64,000 nt of DNA, taken from positions 21,310,807-21,374,806 of the forward strand of contig NC_040016.1 in assembly GCF_000972845.2 (NCBI RefSeq). Reading direction: 5' to 3'. Positions within the stretch are counted from its first letter, which is position 1, and each line of letters starts with the position of its first letter. This document shows, piece after piece, positions 44,150 to 57,074 of the stretch. The position numbers and the translations under genes are program-made. The notes beneath the pieces are model-generated. The model saw only the letters and a program-made list of their open reading frames with translations, was not told the origin of the DNA and searched no databases. This DNA is from Larimichthys crocea. Its lineage: Eukaryota > Chordata > Actinopteri > Sciaenidae.

Positions 44150-47059
44150 ATCATAACTGATAGAAAGGAAAAGTCGAGGAATAAAAGTTGAAGTGCAACA
44201 GAACTTGCAAGTCCAGATGTGGGTGATACATCCAAAATGGGTCAAATACCATCACCTCCATCCACAATCTATCCACTGAAATTCACTGAAACTGAGCGCT
44301 GTTTGGGTGGAGATCATAGACTACCAGCACCACCACATTATTATGTGTTTATAAGTTATATGAGATCCTGCATATCGTGTCTTATGCTTTATTTATCTCT
44401 GTGCTTCTATTGCAAACCCTCTCTGCATGCCAAGTTTCACTTAAGAGATAATATGTTTTTTAAATTGCCGTGCGGTGGGGGCGGCTGAAGTCCCTCAGCT
44501 CTGTTTATGCAGCTGCACTCGGAGGAAAACAGTGTCAGACGCAGCGGGAAAGTTAAAATATGAATTATAGTGTTATTGCACATTACCCGCTGTGGGGACG
44601 ACAAAAGAGCTGCTGCCTTCTTAACTGTGGCATTACAGGTCCAGGGAGTGTTGGTGGTCTTTTTGTTGCATTGTAGGAATGAAGCAGCAGTGGGTGCTGT
44701 TGCTTCCAGTTGCATCAGATGTTTAATTAAACGGCAAGGAAATGTGAAGAAGGATGGAGGGGGGGTGGAAAGGAGAAGGAAGGAGGATAATGGGAATTGG
44801 AAGGAAGACAAACAATAAGGAGGGGAAGGTCTGAGAGGAACAAATAGAAGAAGAAGAAGAGAGGAAAGTAGATAAGAAAGTGGAAGGGAAGAAGTTAAAC
44901 AAGAGAGACGAGAGATAAAAAAAAGACAGGAGGAAGGAACTGATTGAAAAAGGGAGAAAAATCAAATAACATCCGTCTGCCTGGATCTGTTTGTATTCAT
45001 ATTTCCATATCCGCTTAGTAATACTTGCTTGCCTGCACATCTGTGTTAGTCATATCGTCTGAATGTTTGTGCAACAGTGTAACTCACACAGTGTTTGTCC
45101 TCCTCTGTTTGTTGTGGTTTATTCTGTCTGCATGATTTAATTCTGCTGCTTTGTTTTACCGACTGTTTGACTTGGAATCTAAAGCCCAACCATGTGTAGA
45201 TACTAGATAAGCATTATGGCAAATTGCTGTGTTTTGTCTTTTTTATATATTGTCATTGAGAGTTGAGAGCACTTTGCTACAAGTGTCAAAACTGTTGCCA
45301 ACTGCACATTACTAGTTGATTTGAGTGAGCAAGCCGCAGACAGAGAAGAGGATCTGGTTACCAAAATGTTCCCTGTGGGGCTTTGCCACGTCCAATCCGT
45401 TTTAACAAACACTGAATTGAAAAAGAAAGCATTGAGTATTGAATATGAGGTCAGGTTGATCTGGTCCCAGCTCTAGTAGTTGAGGATTAATGCACCCTAA
45501 CCCTTATAACGGATCTTGAATGTCACATTTTTCCTGATCTATAGGTTTGGGTCTTGGATGTTTACCTGACCTCTTGTGGCCTTGTGATTTATGACATTTG
45601 TCTGGCAGACTTTACATGGCAGAGCCATAAAACCTTGTGGAGACAAGGTCAGGAAAACCATTGTTTCCTTATGACTGTCCTATAATCACGACATTTTTCC
45701 AATCTATAACCAAACCTTAATCATAGTGGTGACAGATCAGATCATGAATGGACATGCGACTGTTTCTTATAAAGGTGACAACAAAAGCATTTTGTCATTG
45801 AGAGAGAATAAAGAACTGAAGAATGCCATATGCCATATCCTCACACACACCCACAAGCTCTCCTCAGACTTCCTCTTTGCTCTCACCCTTTTCTGTCCAT
45901 TATGCCTCCATCACCCCCTGCCTCCTCCTCTCCCATGTGAATGCTGCGACTTCACCTCTTAATGGTTCACTTAGACCTCTTTAACTCTGCTTTTACTGTT
46001 ACAGCTACTCCCAGCGGGACCACAGGACGAGTCGAATACTTGAAATGAAAATCGTTTGCACTTTTTCAACAAACCTCGTTCTCTGAACCAAATGCTAAGT
46101 GCACGAAATCCATTCATCGAATTTATCGTGAAACTCTCGACGCGTTCTCACTCGGTAAAAAGAATGTGAACACAACTACCAGAGATGTCACCATTTCCAC
46201 ACAACAACTCTATTGTTGAACACCAACAGAATCTGGATACATGAGTGACTCATAAGTGTTTGTCTCAAAAAACATATACCAGGAAAGATCCCCCACAGGT
46301 AATGGACTTGGTTTGTAGTGACACAAGTGTGGAGGTTTGTCAAGACTAGATCCAGAGCATCAGAAGGTTTTTGTTGTTGTTGTTGTTGTTGTTGCCTAGC
46401 AAAGAAAGAACGTTGCTGTGATGTAGACAAAGCTCTCTGTCCTGACAGAAGGAATCAGGGGCTGGAGGAATCCCTTGTCTTTGATATATGCCGTGCCGTG
46501 TTGTTCAGTTTAATTAAATTTTTCTCTTCATCTACATGCCCTGCACACTCTGTTTTGTATTTTTTTTGATGTAGTGTATAATGACTGCTCAGTAGTCACT
46601 TCATACGCCGGCTGGCTGTGTGCATGATATGAAAGCACTGTTTAGTTTTGAACACAGATAAAATGGTTTTGAGGTGATTGTTCGATTTTGCCAGAAGGAG
46701 TCAGAGGTTTTTGTGAATAAAGTTTGGAGTTTGTTTTTGTGTTCACAGATTTGAGAAAAAAGAACATTTCACTGTAACTGGCCAAGTTGTAAATCTGTTT
46801 ATTCTCGTAGGCACTGTTGTCCTGGACGGTCATTCAGATTTTCATGCCATATTAGAGTCTGTATCATTTATACTTTACTGCAATATAAACCTCCTGCTTT
46901 AGCTTTAGAAATAAGTTTGGAGGAATGTTTCCGTAGGGAGAGCCCAGGCTAATCACCAACCTAAATTAAGACTTCGTGTTGTCTACCTCTAATGAGTTAT
47001 GTAAGACTGAGTGGATTCTTCTGATGCAGGAACATCAGACGAGGAGAGGAGACCATTTC
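44150..47059. other. No gene seen; purine tract and (TTG)n
   Basis: Bases 44735-44960 are strongly purine-rich on the + strand and give long antisense Ser/Phe/Pro frames without meaning. A (TTG)8 run lies at 46371-46394. The rest is AT-rich and unrecognised. Confidence 0.4.
46371..46394. repeat. (TTG)8 microsatellite
   Basis: Pure TTG/TGT run. On the minus strand it reads as poly-Gln, without other coding support. Confidence 0.95.
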
Positions 47060-47294
47060 ATGAGGACTCATTCCAGTTTGCTAATCAGAAGATCGGCAGT
47101 TCAATCCCTGGTTCAATCCCCTCCAGTCTGCATGTCGAAGTGTCCTTGGGCGAGATACTGAACCCCAAATTGCTCCTGAAGGCTGCGCCATCAGTGCATG
47201 AATGTGTGTGAATGGGTGAATGAGATACGTATTGTAAAAGCGCTTTGAGTGGTCGGAAGACTAGAAAGGCGCTATATGAGTACAGTCCATTTGC
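47060..47294 (+). mobile_element. Fish SINE with (gcgctatat)-type 3' end
   Basis: Holds cagttcaatccctggttcaa, gaagtgtccttgggcgagat, actgaaccccaaattgctcc, gctgcgccatcagtgcatga, gtaaaagcgctttgagtggt, cggaagactagaaaggcgct and the end tacagtccattt. This is the consensus order of a widespread percomorph SINE with a LINE-like tail. Target duplication not clear. Confidence 0.85.
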
Positions 47295-47394
47295 TGATCA
47301 CTGTGCCTGCCTTTGAATATGGCCCATAGTTCTCTGTTGTTGTATATTGTATTCGGCACTTTTGAGTAGACGACGAGCTCTGTGACCTCATTAG

Positions 47395-47888
47395 TGTTGT
47401 GGAGAAGTTGCTGAAGTCAAAGGTCAATGGTGAGGTCAGGAGTTCAGAAAGTGTTCAGGAGCCTCTGATGTCTTATGCTGTATTATTTATTGACGCTTGG
47501 CCCAAGGAGAATTAGAGACACTCTCAAAGTTCATCAGAAGTGCCTGAGTCGGTCTCACATTCTGCCCAACTCATCCTGGTGGATCGACTTTAAACCCCAA
47601 GATAACAGCACAAATACTACACGCCCAGAATGAGTCACAGAGAATGTCTTTACCCATGGAGGTGTTATTGTCAGCATGTTCTAGTCTGGAGACACAGATG
47701 TCTGTTTACGCAGATTGGACCGTCAACAACAAGCTATCTATTATGTCTGTGAAGGCAGCAACAGGTCTCTGTGACCCTGGACACCACAGTGTTGAGATAT
47801 GGTGGCACCTAGTCTAAGCCAAACAATTAATACTGTCGAGGACCTCAAGGCCCACACGTGACCTTGTGTAGCCTAAGGATAGAAAATT
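47395..47888 (+). repeat. 0.5-kb duplicated segment, copy 1 (uninterrupted)
   Basis: About 490 bp, highly similar to 54416-55288. It runs from gttgtggagaagttg to cctaaggatagaaaa. Differences are scattered single bases and a few small indels. This copy has the intact target ctgtttacgcagattgg at 47702-47718, where copy 2 carries a hAT element. The frame around aattagagacactctcaaag is open for some distance in copy 2, but no protein family was recognised. Confidence 0.93.
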
Positions 47889-49206
47889 CCATAACAATCA
47901 GTGTCATATTGCCATTAACCTGGATTATGCTGTTTTCAATCTAAGATCGTAAGTAGCTTTGCTTAGTCCAATGTGAAGCCAGCACAGTGGTTCAGTGGTT
48001 AGTACTGTCGACACACAGCAAGGGTCACAGGGGGGAGTCCAGGCTTGGAACCACCTGCACGTTGTCTGTACACAATCCACGTAAATCCATTCAAATATCA
48101 ATTAAAATAATAACGGTTCACTGGTGACTGATGATAAACATGGATTTTCATTTGTGGTGCTAAATGTGTCTCATTACATTCTGAGGGAATAAAACATTTT
48201 TCATCTTCTTGGAAATAAATGATTTTTGGACAGCGACCATATACTGAATATACTGTGCACGTCTTTTATTGTTTTCCTGCTCTAGCTGTGTCTTTTCTTT
48301 ATGTTTTAATGTCTTGTATCGACAGTTGGCCACTTGTAAATTGGTTCTAAACTGATTTATCTGGTTTAATAAAGGCGATCATATGGAAACGTTAGATTAA
48401 TATTAAAAACATAAAATAAAAACGGTAAGGCCTTACAGAACGTGCTCCAACAATGTGTCTGTCAGACGTGTCCTACTTCACATGAGTCAGTGAACCTTCT
48501 TCATTCTCTGTGTGCTGCAAATGAAGGTCTCAGTGCAGCCCTGATGTTTGACTGACACGGTGACGAGGCCGGGCTAAAGTCACCATCCCGGCTCCTTATT
48601 GGCTGCTGAACTGTTTTGGGATTCTAATGTGATGTTCTTTTGGTGTTGAGATCTGAAGATGTGGCCTAGATTCCCGACACACACACACACGCATCAGACA
48701 TCCACAAATCTAGACCGCACTTGTTTGTACATACTCACCCGAAAAGCAGACACCACAAACGCAGGACAAGACAGACGCACACATACATGAGTGTATCTGT
48801 GTGTGTCTGCAAACACCGACAGCCGTTTTCATTCCTACCAGCACAAAAGAGAAAGAAGAAATCAGATATCTTGTAAAAACACAGAACGAGAGTTGAGGGA
48901 AAGCGAGCAAACAGACGATGAGAGAGAAATATATCAGTTTATTTTGTTTCATGATGTGCTTGCTTCCAGTTTATACTCAATAGATTTATTTATTTTTTTT
49001 GCTTCATGCCTTTATGGCTTTACCTGAGATCTGTGTTTATGTGGAAGGTGAATGCACTCAACATACGGTAACAGCAATCTCACACACTCAAGTATTTATG
49101 TGTCTTTGTGTTCAAATGCACAGACTTCATGTGTGTGTGTTTTCACCCAGAAGATTAAGGCCAATGAGAGCAGAGTTAATCCAGCCACAGCACTTCAGAC
49201 CCCACA

Positions 49207-49241
<35 letters not shown>

Positions 49242-49311
49242 ATGCATATACATGTCTGGTTTGTATTGGTATGGGAGTGATAGTACCAGTTGACCGAGTG
49301 GTGTGACTTCA
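47889..49311. other. No gene seen; head of a SINE-like repeat at 47985-48080
   Basis: At 47985-48080, gcacagtggttcagtggtta then gtactgtcgacacacagcaa matches the tRNA-like head of the SINE-like family at 37.6 kb. A (TG)n tract lies at 49210-49240. The remainder is unrecognised. Confidence 0.45.
49210..49240. repeat. (TG)15 microsatellite
   Basis: Uninterrupted run upstream of the reverse SINE. Confidence 0.95.
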
Positions 49312-49327
49312 CACCAAAGAGTCTTTG

Positions 49328-49532
49328 TTTTTTTTTTTTAGATTTCTTTTTTTGGCCTTTATTGATAGTACAGCTGAAGATAGACAGGAAGCAGGGGGCA
49401 GAGAGAGGGGGAGTGACACACAGTAAATTAGCCGTCCGATGCGGGATTCGAACCGGGGCCAGCTGCAGCGAGGACTATAGCCTCCACACACGGGGCGGCC
49501 GCTTAACCCACTACGCTACCGACCGCCCGCCC
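49328..49532 (-). mobile_element. tRNA-derived SINE, reverse copy, 16-bp target duplication
   Basis: Same family as 16922-17111, in reverse. On the minus strand it has gggcggtcggtagcgtagtg, the B box ggttcgaatcc (49456-49446), ggcagagagagggggagtga's complement in the body, then aataaaggccaaaaaaagaa and an A tail. The target duplication caccaaagagtctttg is exact at 49312-49327 and 49533-49548. Confidence 0.95.
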
Positions 49533-49548
49533 CACCAAAGAGTCTTTG

Positions 49549-52500
49549 TAATTAAAATCCACAACAGATTGTACAGCATAGAGAACCTAATCACTCTGTG
49601 ATCGTCCATGCCATAAAGACAACATGCAGAGTGCTCACAGTGCATATGTAGAATATGCAGAATGAAGCTGTCCTCTGCTACACATTCAATTTAAAGTTTA
49701 TTTGTTCTGCAAAGAGCAAAAATATCATATTATTGTCATTTCAAAACACAGTAACTGTTTATCCAAGTGTGTGATCTCGTTCTCGTGTTTCCACACAGAA
49801 AAATTCTGAACATCTTGAAGCTTATTCACATCAAAACAATAAATCCCGTATGTTACATCTATATTCCAGACCAGTTTCATCATGCACATTCGTTATCAAC
49901 CTAGCACTTGCTCGCGGTAACTAGGCAACTGCCGACGTTTATGGTAGGTTAAGTTTGCTGAACAAGTAACGTTCATAACCGTGTTTATCCATCAAATCTA
50001 ACCGGGATCATAAACTACTACATATCATAACATACTCATCCATCAGTTACATATTTCTAACTCTCCCTGCCTGCAAAGAGAAAAAATATAATTTTATTGA
50101 TAGTTCAACACACAGTAACTGTTTATCCAAGTGCGTGATCTTGTTCTCGTATTCCCGCGAGATTTGATATCGAACGTGCCCTCTGCTGGTAGAAGTCAGA
50201 CGATACATAACTGCCGGATAACGCAACATTTTTCCAATCAATAAACCCTGAAACCATAAAACCAACCTCTGACCTTAACAGAACAACACCACACTCTGAA
50301 CATGAGCTGGACTAAATGAAATGTAAATTAAATATGTAGATTAATAATAATAAACTTATGTTAACGCACTGATGGCTCTGTATGCCACACATATTTACAG
50401 TACATTTTGCATAGAGTTTACAGTATTACTATATCTATCCTCTCCTTTCTGTGGCCTGAAGAGTTCGTTGCTGTTGTTTCTCTGCAGATGTTGTTAATCA
50501 AACGTATTCATGGGTAGTATCCTGATTCAGTGCAGGGCTTTAAGTGTCAGTGAGTTTTTATTGAACAATAACAGTCTGCTGGTCGTATAGTCAAATCTGA
50601 AATGCTTTGATGGCAGCTTTTATTTTGTTCTTAATCTGTTCACATCCCGAGGATGTGATTTACATGATATACACATTTGTGAGCCGACGACTCCTTTAAT
50701 TATAGAACAGGAAGCCTCGGCGGATTAGCTGCCAGAGTGAATGTTAATGTAACTTGGATTCGGCCACTGAGCGGAGGTCATTTTTCACCCTGCAGAAATC
50801 AATATTTGTATCCTCCACGTGTAAAACCATCGCCGTGGGCTCGTTAGGTCACGTTATCTTAGAGTGCTACATTTGTCTGATGTCTGATTTTGTCTGCTGC
50901 GCTGATCCGGAGGAGTTAACGGAACAAGATAGACTTAGCATTACAGAGCCTTACTGGGGACGTGTGAGTGTGTCAGTTGAAGTTATATCCTCAAAACAGC
51001 CGTCTCTTAAGTTAGCTGACTTGTTAAGGCCGTTTTCTTCCTTTATGTATCAAAGAAGAAGGGGGACGAAGAAGAGGGCACTTGCAGGACGAAGATAGCA
51101 TTCCAGGGAAAATGAGAAGTTGGCTGCTTATGAACATATTGAGCAACCTATAAAGTTTTGTTAATTTCCTGTTACATCACCAGAAGGAGAGGAACCGTTC
51201 TCCACCCACGGTTGCGGAAAGATTCAACAGTTTTTTTGCAGATTATCTTTGCCAAATGTAACGCACCGTTGAACCCGAGATGGACGGCAGCCAAAGTACC
51301 AAGCACATTTGAACAGTGCTACCTTTCATTTGTTATAATGTAGCAGATTGAATTTAGGCTGGTGGTGCTGTGTAACCCTCCAGGCATCCATATTTTCATA
51401 TTGTATTGAATAATGCGCCGTACCGAGCGGTCATATCGGCTTCTGTGGACGATGCTGCTTTGATGATTTATTAAACAAGCTTTGGACTGTTGGTTCCTTC
51501 ACTGTTTACCTGCATTGTGTTCTGCTGTCTCGGAGGTCGGAGGTCCGTGTCGTGTGAGTGCACCATGTGCTGCATTGCGATTGAGTGACGGCGATTTGGA
51601 ATTAAAGCGTCATCTGCCTCGTTCATTCAGGAGAGGCTGAGGACACAGAGTTGGACTCGTGCTTGTCAAACTCACGAGGTGTCAAAGATGAATAAAACGT
51701 GTGGAAATCTTCATCATTGTTCTGCTGAACGCTGAACCCATCCGTACTTTGACGTTCTTTTGTGTGTTGTGTTAGCTGCGAAACACATCCCTGATTTTGT
51801 TCTTTTTGTGCTGTACGGACCAATTAATTGAACGAGCGTGGTGTTACAGCGGCGTGCTGCTCTGCACATCTGGAATCGGGGTGTGCTGAAGGGTGATAAA
51901 GTGTAGTAGCTACACAGCAGTGCTGTGATTAATAACTCTGCTGAACACACGCACAGGGGACTCAAATAAGAAGCAGAAAAATGATGCAGTTGCATTCTGC
52001 AAAGCCCCCCGTATGTGTTTCATACTTAAACGTCTTTCATCTGCTGCTCTGGATGTTTGAAGTAAACTATGTTTTATTCCAACTGCCTGAACCAAAGATT
52101 CGAAAAGAAATGTTGAGAATATCCTCACCTGAAAATCATGATGTTATCGCATCACATTAATACATCTTAGCAGAGAGGTTGGGTGTTCAAAGCATCTTAC
52201 TTTGACCCTGGAGGCAATATGGACCCCATCACACACCGACAGTCAACATCTTTCAGGTTTGACTCTGATCTTTCCCGAGCGAAAACAGTCACACCTAAAG
52301 TTAAGTTCAGGCACAAGATCTTCTTTGCTTTAGGAAAAGATCGTGGGTCACGTTACAAGTTAACATACAGACCACCTAAACCACGACCAAGTCATGACCA
52401 AGACCAGCGAGTATCAAGCTGAGATAATACTAAGACAACAAGTCGACAGCAAGACCACGTTAAGACCAAGACCAGTGGGTACCTCGCCTAATCTCTTTGG

Positions 52501-53481
52501 CTGATGCGTGGTCCCAGCTCGCTCCGTCAGCGTTGCATTGCAGGATTTAAAGGCCGCTGTGTGTTTTCTTTTGGACGAACTCTTTGTGATTTAAGTAGCC
52601 AGTTGTTATCACAGAAGATTTGGGCTGTGTTGTGTCATCCCAGCCAGCCACAGCTTCTTCTTCTGTCTCCTACATCTGTTGATGTGTGAAGGGGGCAAAT
52701 AAACCAGACAATGCACGGGCGGTTTAATGATACCCCTGGAGTTGTGGTCTTGACATGACCTATAAATAAAACTCAAGTCCTCCTCATTTCTATTCAGGCT
52801 GAATAGAAATGCTGATGATCTTTGTCTGGAGACCAAGACTGATCTTAAGTACTACAACACCGTTATGTAGCCGATGATTTGACAGCACATGAAACCATTA
52901 ATGAACACAGCAATGTGCAGAAATGATGCCGGACTGGTACTTATCGTCATAGTATGAAGTGTAGGACCAGCGACTCGGGATTACTTTTTCAATTTGATAC
53001 GATAACCACGCTTGTTGTTACAGTTTAAATAATACTGATTATTTCTAATGCTTTGTTTGTCTTTTTTAAATATAAAAGATAATAAATGGCTGTAGTGATA
53101 TAATCCACCTCTGCCTCTGGCAGTTAATATATTATGGTTCAACATAGACCTGGATATCTTCTCTGAAAACTCTCCTGCAAGTCTTTTGTCAGACGACAGG
53201 TGGCGCTGGAGACCGAGACGTCTGTGTCACCGTCTTGTTTTTTGCTCAGCCTCCAACTGTCACGTGTTGTTTTTGAAATGTCATGAGAGGTGACTCGTGT
53301 TGCTGCTGTGTGCCACGTTCTTTGTTCGTCTCTGCATCGCCACACGTTGACAACGCGTTAGTTTGAAGTCTGCGACTATTCGCTTTCACGTTTTCCACAG
53401 TCATGTGACACGGGCCAGTTAAATAAGTTAAATTGTAATGAAATCTCTCTTTCCTGTTTTCAGTTTCTCTCTCTCACTCTC

Positions 53482-53524
<43 letters not shown>

Positions 53525-53679
53525 GTGTGCTGTTGTGTAGGCAGATGTTTGTGTGGATGTTTTTTTCCAGTGCCCTCTGCTCTTGTTTAAGTGTGTGTGT
53601 GTGTGTGGGTGTATTTTTTGCCTGAATTTTTCTGAGGATAATAGTTCTTGTGTATAAGTGTGTTATGGCGGATGCACAA

Positions 53680-53716
<37 letters not shown>

Positions 53717-54415
53717 GTGTGTGTGTTTGGTGGTTAAGAAGTGAATACAGCCAAAAACAGAGGGTGTTTACAACTTAATGCTTTCGTGAGTCCCGTTGGC
53801 GTTTAAAATCAGATTTAGATTCTTCTTCGTTTTTCTCTCTCTCTTTGATTATGTGTGCGTTTCTGTGTGTATACCTGCATTTGTGTGTGAGGCGAGGCGT
53901 ATGTACACTATGCGTGCATGTGTACAATGATGTGGAGGAGGGTGCCAGGAAGTCAGCGTCCTAAATATTGATTGGTTTCTCCCTCAGGGTCCTACAGGAA
54001 GCTTCTATTGCTTCCAGTCCAGCTTCCTGTTCTGCTCTGTTTGGTTCTGTTGTGTTGGCGCCACTGATAGCCGCTCCAAAAAATGTCTCTGAGAGGAAGT
54101 TCTGTTCTTTTGTGAGCTGTTATGATCTCAGTTATCAGCTTTACTTGTTCCAGTATATGTGCTGAAGAATTAGTTTTATTAAGAAGATAATCTAATGTGT
54201 CTTCTGCAAGGTGGGTCTTGATTGACGGCTGTGATTGACAGGTTGTTTACTTGCCACTGGATTTGCACTGACAGTGTTTTTTCAGTTCGTATAATAGAAC
54301 TAATTTGTGTTTTGCAGTGTGCGGTTAAGCAGCTTTATTAATGAACCTCAAAGGATTCCACGTAACTTGAGTGAGAGAAGCTGCGTGACAATGAATTTAT
54401 TCATAAGTGAAGTGA
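49549..54415. other. No gene seen; one 80-bp direct repeat, TG tracts, degenerate AGACC words
   Basis: Bases 49709-49790 and 50072-50151 are direct copies (gcaaagag..., then cagtaactgtttatccaagt, then gtgatc.tgttctcgt). At 52382-52490, agaccaagacc-type words recur irregularly, as in some fish hAT termini, but no element ends were found. (TG)n tracts lie at 53484-53529, 53591-53607 and 53682-53727. The 115-codon frame at 50754-51098 has no recognised domain. Confidence 0.4.
53484..53727. repeat. Three (TG)n microsatellites
   Basis: Runs at 53484-53529 (one interruption, gc), 53591-53607 and 53682-53727 (one interruption). Confidence 0.95.
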
Positions 54416-55288
54416 TTGTTGTGGAGAAGTTGCCGAAGTCAAAGGTCAATGGTGAGGTCAGGAGTTCAGAAAGTGTTCAGGAGCCTCTGATGTCTTATGC
54501 TGTATTATTTATTGACGCTTGGCCAAGGAGAATTAGAGACACTCTCAAAGTTCATCAGAAGTGCCTGAGTCGGTCTCACATTCTGCCCAACTCATCCTGG
54601 TGGATCGACTTTAAACCCCAAGATAACACCACAAATACTACACGCCCAGAATCAGTCAGAGAATGTCTTTACCCATGGAGGTGTTATTGTCAGCATATTC
54701 TAGTCTGGAGACACAGATGTCTGTTTACCAGAGATGTATAGTAACAAAGTGGAACTACTTAAGTACTGTACTTAAGTAGACCATGGGAGATCACAGAACT
54801 CTACCATGAACATTGTAACACTGTAACATTAGAAGTTCTGCCTTAATAAATATTTGAAATAATATAAACAACAGTACTTGTACTTGTACTTTTACTTGTA
54901 CTTTTACTTTCAGTACTTGAGTAGCAATTTTTTACATACTTCTACTTGCAATACTTAAGTACAAATTTTTTTGAATACTTTAGTACTTTCACTTAAGTAT
55001 GGTGTTTAAAGAACACTTCAACTTCTACTCAAGTCAGTTTTTTGATATAGCACTTGTACTTCTACTCCACTCTTTTACTCCAGTACTTTATACATCTCTG
55101 CTGTTTACACAGATTGGAACGTCAACAACAAGCTATCTATTATGTCTATAAAGGCAGTAACAGGTCTCTGTGACCCTGGACACCACAGTGTTGAGATAGA
55201 TTGGCAACTAGTCAAAGACAAACAACTAATACTGCTGAGGACCTCAAGGCTCACACGTGACCTCGTGTAACCTAAGGATAGAAAACTG
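54416..55288 (+). repeat. 0.5-kb duplicated segment, copy 2 (split by a hAT element)
   Basis: Same sequence as 47395-47888, 7 kb away in the same orientation, from gttgtggagaagttg to cctaaggatagaaaac. It is interrupted after ctgtttac by the 372-bp element 54729-55100 and resumes at 55101 with ctgtttacacagattgg. Confidence 0.93.
54729..55100. mobile_element. Non-autonomous hAT element (372 bp) with empty site present elsewhere
   Basis: The left end reads cagagatgtatagtaacaaa. The right end, complemented, reads cagagatgtataaagtactg, giving 13-14 bp of terminal inverted repeat. The 8-bp target duplication ctgtttac is exact (54721-54728 and 55101-55108). The interior is made of AAGTACTT/ACTTGTACTT words. 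The unoccupied site, with a single ctgtttac, is seen in copy 1 at 47702-47709. Confidence 0.96.
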
Positions 55289-55510
55289 TCGGGTGACAGT
55301 TTAAGTGACGTTTTAAAGTTTTGGTGACCTTCCTGGTTATTGGAGTTCAATATCAGACTGTGCCATTTGCCTAAAATTGGCTTCGTGTTTTTGTTATTTT
55401 AGTTTTAGCACACTTCTGTGCTCAACCCAAAACTACAGAAACTTCTTCTTTTTATTTATTTCTCTTTCTTCTGTAATCTGCATCCCAGTTAAAGGACTGG
55501 TTGTTTGAAG

Positions 55511-55625
55511 GATCCAATCCAATCCACTTTATTTATATAGCACGATTTTCAGCAAACACAAGGTTTTCAAAGTGCTACACAACAAGATAAAACACAATAA
55601 AAACATGAAGTAGATAATAGAAAGA
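55511..55625 (-). mobile_element. LINE/SINE 3' tail fragment
   Basis: Reads gatccaatccaatccacttt, then atttatatagcacgattttc and aggttttcaaagtgctacac on the + strand. Complemented, this is the gtgtagcactttgaaaacct ... tatataaataaagtggattgg tail frequent in fish retroelements. Confidence 0.65.
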
Positions 55626-57029
55626 TTAAAAAACAATTAAATATATAAAGTCAACACTCTACACAGAGTTAAAAGCCAATGAGAAGAGGACGTGTCCTAC
55701 GAAACCAAAACCAAGTGGAAAGAAAAGTGTTCCCTCCATATTCATTAGTCGGGAATCTTAGCGTCTCTTTATCACCCCTATCAATACTCCCCCACCGTCC
55801 TTTAGAACAAATCGATGCTCCAGGGTCCTTAGATTTCCCCCCTGAATGCATCTAAGCCACATTTTAACTCATATATTTCATGTGTAATCAATACACCTTT
55901 AGTGTAACTGGACACATTAAACTATTGCCCCTCCATGTGACCATTAAACCGGTCACACGATTGAAACCCGGTGAACTGCTGACCGCATGTTCTGGTCCAG
56001 TTGGTGTTTCGCTCAGATTTTCTGTCCACATGCTCTTAATAGTTAGTTTTCCTGTTTCAAGAGGAATTTAAATTCTGAACTTTCAAACTCAATTTATACA
56101 GTTTGTTTCTTTCTTGTATCTGCCAAGAACGAAAACCAAAATAATTTAGTTTTCCTAAACCAGTCATCAGGGAGGAGTCATTGAATTTGGACACATCGGT
56201 CTCATGAGTCAACTGGACCACCATGACGTGTTGTCCGATCTTTAAAACTATTTAAACAGCCCAAAAATGAATCCTAACGTCTGCAAAAGTACAGGTGTGT
56301 ATGCATTAATTAGAAGGCTTCACACACAGACACAGACACTGGGTTATTGATCTTTATTTTTTCTCATTGTTCTCTTGCAACTAAGTATAAAATAACCAGG
56401 CTGGGAAACAGATCTACTGTCCCTAAAATAGACTGTTGCTATGTGGATGTCGGACTCAAAAGCTCTGCTGCTTCCTTACTTCATCTGTTTGCCCAAATTC
56501 TTATGCTGTTTATAAAAACCTGAAAATAATGATCGCTCTCTCAAACATTTCCCTCCCTCATCCTCACACTCTTACCTGTCACCTCTCTCTCTCCAGCGCT
56601 CTGTGAGCCACCTATCCCTCACCAAACTCTCTTTTATGGGCTGTAATCTGTGTCTCCTCTCTCACCGCGACTAAACAGCTTTATTCTTCGCTTCACTTTC
56701 CCCCTCTCTTTACTCCATCTCCCTCTCTCTCTCTCTACTTCACTCTCCTTTCATTCCCCCATCACGTCTTTTCTCATTTGTTGTCCACATTCTTTCCTTC
56801 CTTCCTCTTCTCCATGCTCTGATCCTCTCATCCTCCCTTCCTCCACATCGTCCCCTTTTTTCCCTCTGCTCCGACCGCCTTGTCCACCTCCTTCACCTCC
56901 CTCATCCTTCTATTCTTCTCCTCCGCTGCTGAGCCCAGCCATTTGCCGCTTTGATCTCTCTGTTATTTTGCTATACAGCCTTACCCTTCAACCTCCCCTC
57001 CACCCCCTCAACGCTGTTACCATGACACT

Positions 57030-57034
<5 letters not shown>
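55626..57034. other. No gene seen; pyrimidine-rich from 56.5 kb
   Basis: 55626-56480 is AT-rich and unrecognised. From 56540 to 56990 the + strand is mostly C and T (ctctctcc, cctccctc), giving a meaningless Ser/Pro/Leu frame of 143 codons. Confidence 0.4.

Positions 57035-57071
<37 letters not shown>
57035..57071. repeat. (GA)n microsatellite
   Basis: Pure AG run of 37 bases, followed by GA-rich sequence to about 57245 with a further short (GA) run at 57230-57243. Confidence 0.95.

Positions 57072-57074
<3 letters not shown>

Noticed and set aside
50754..51098. 115-codon + strand frame, possible gene
   Set aside because: No recognised domain, no splice or start support, and composition like the flanks.
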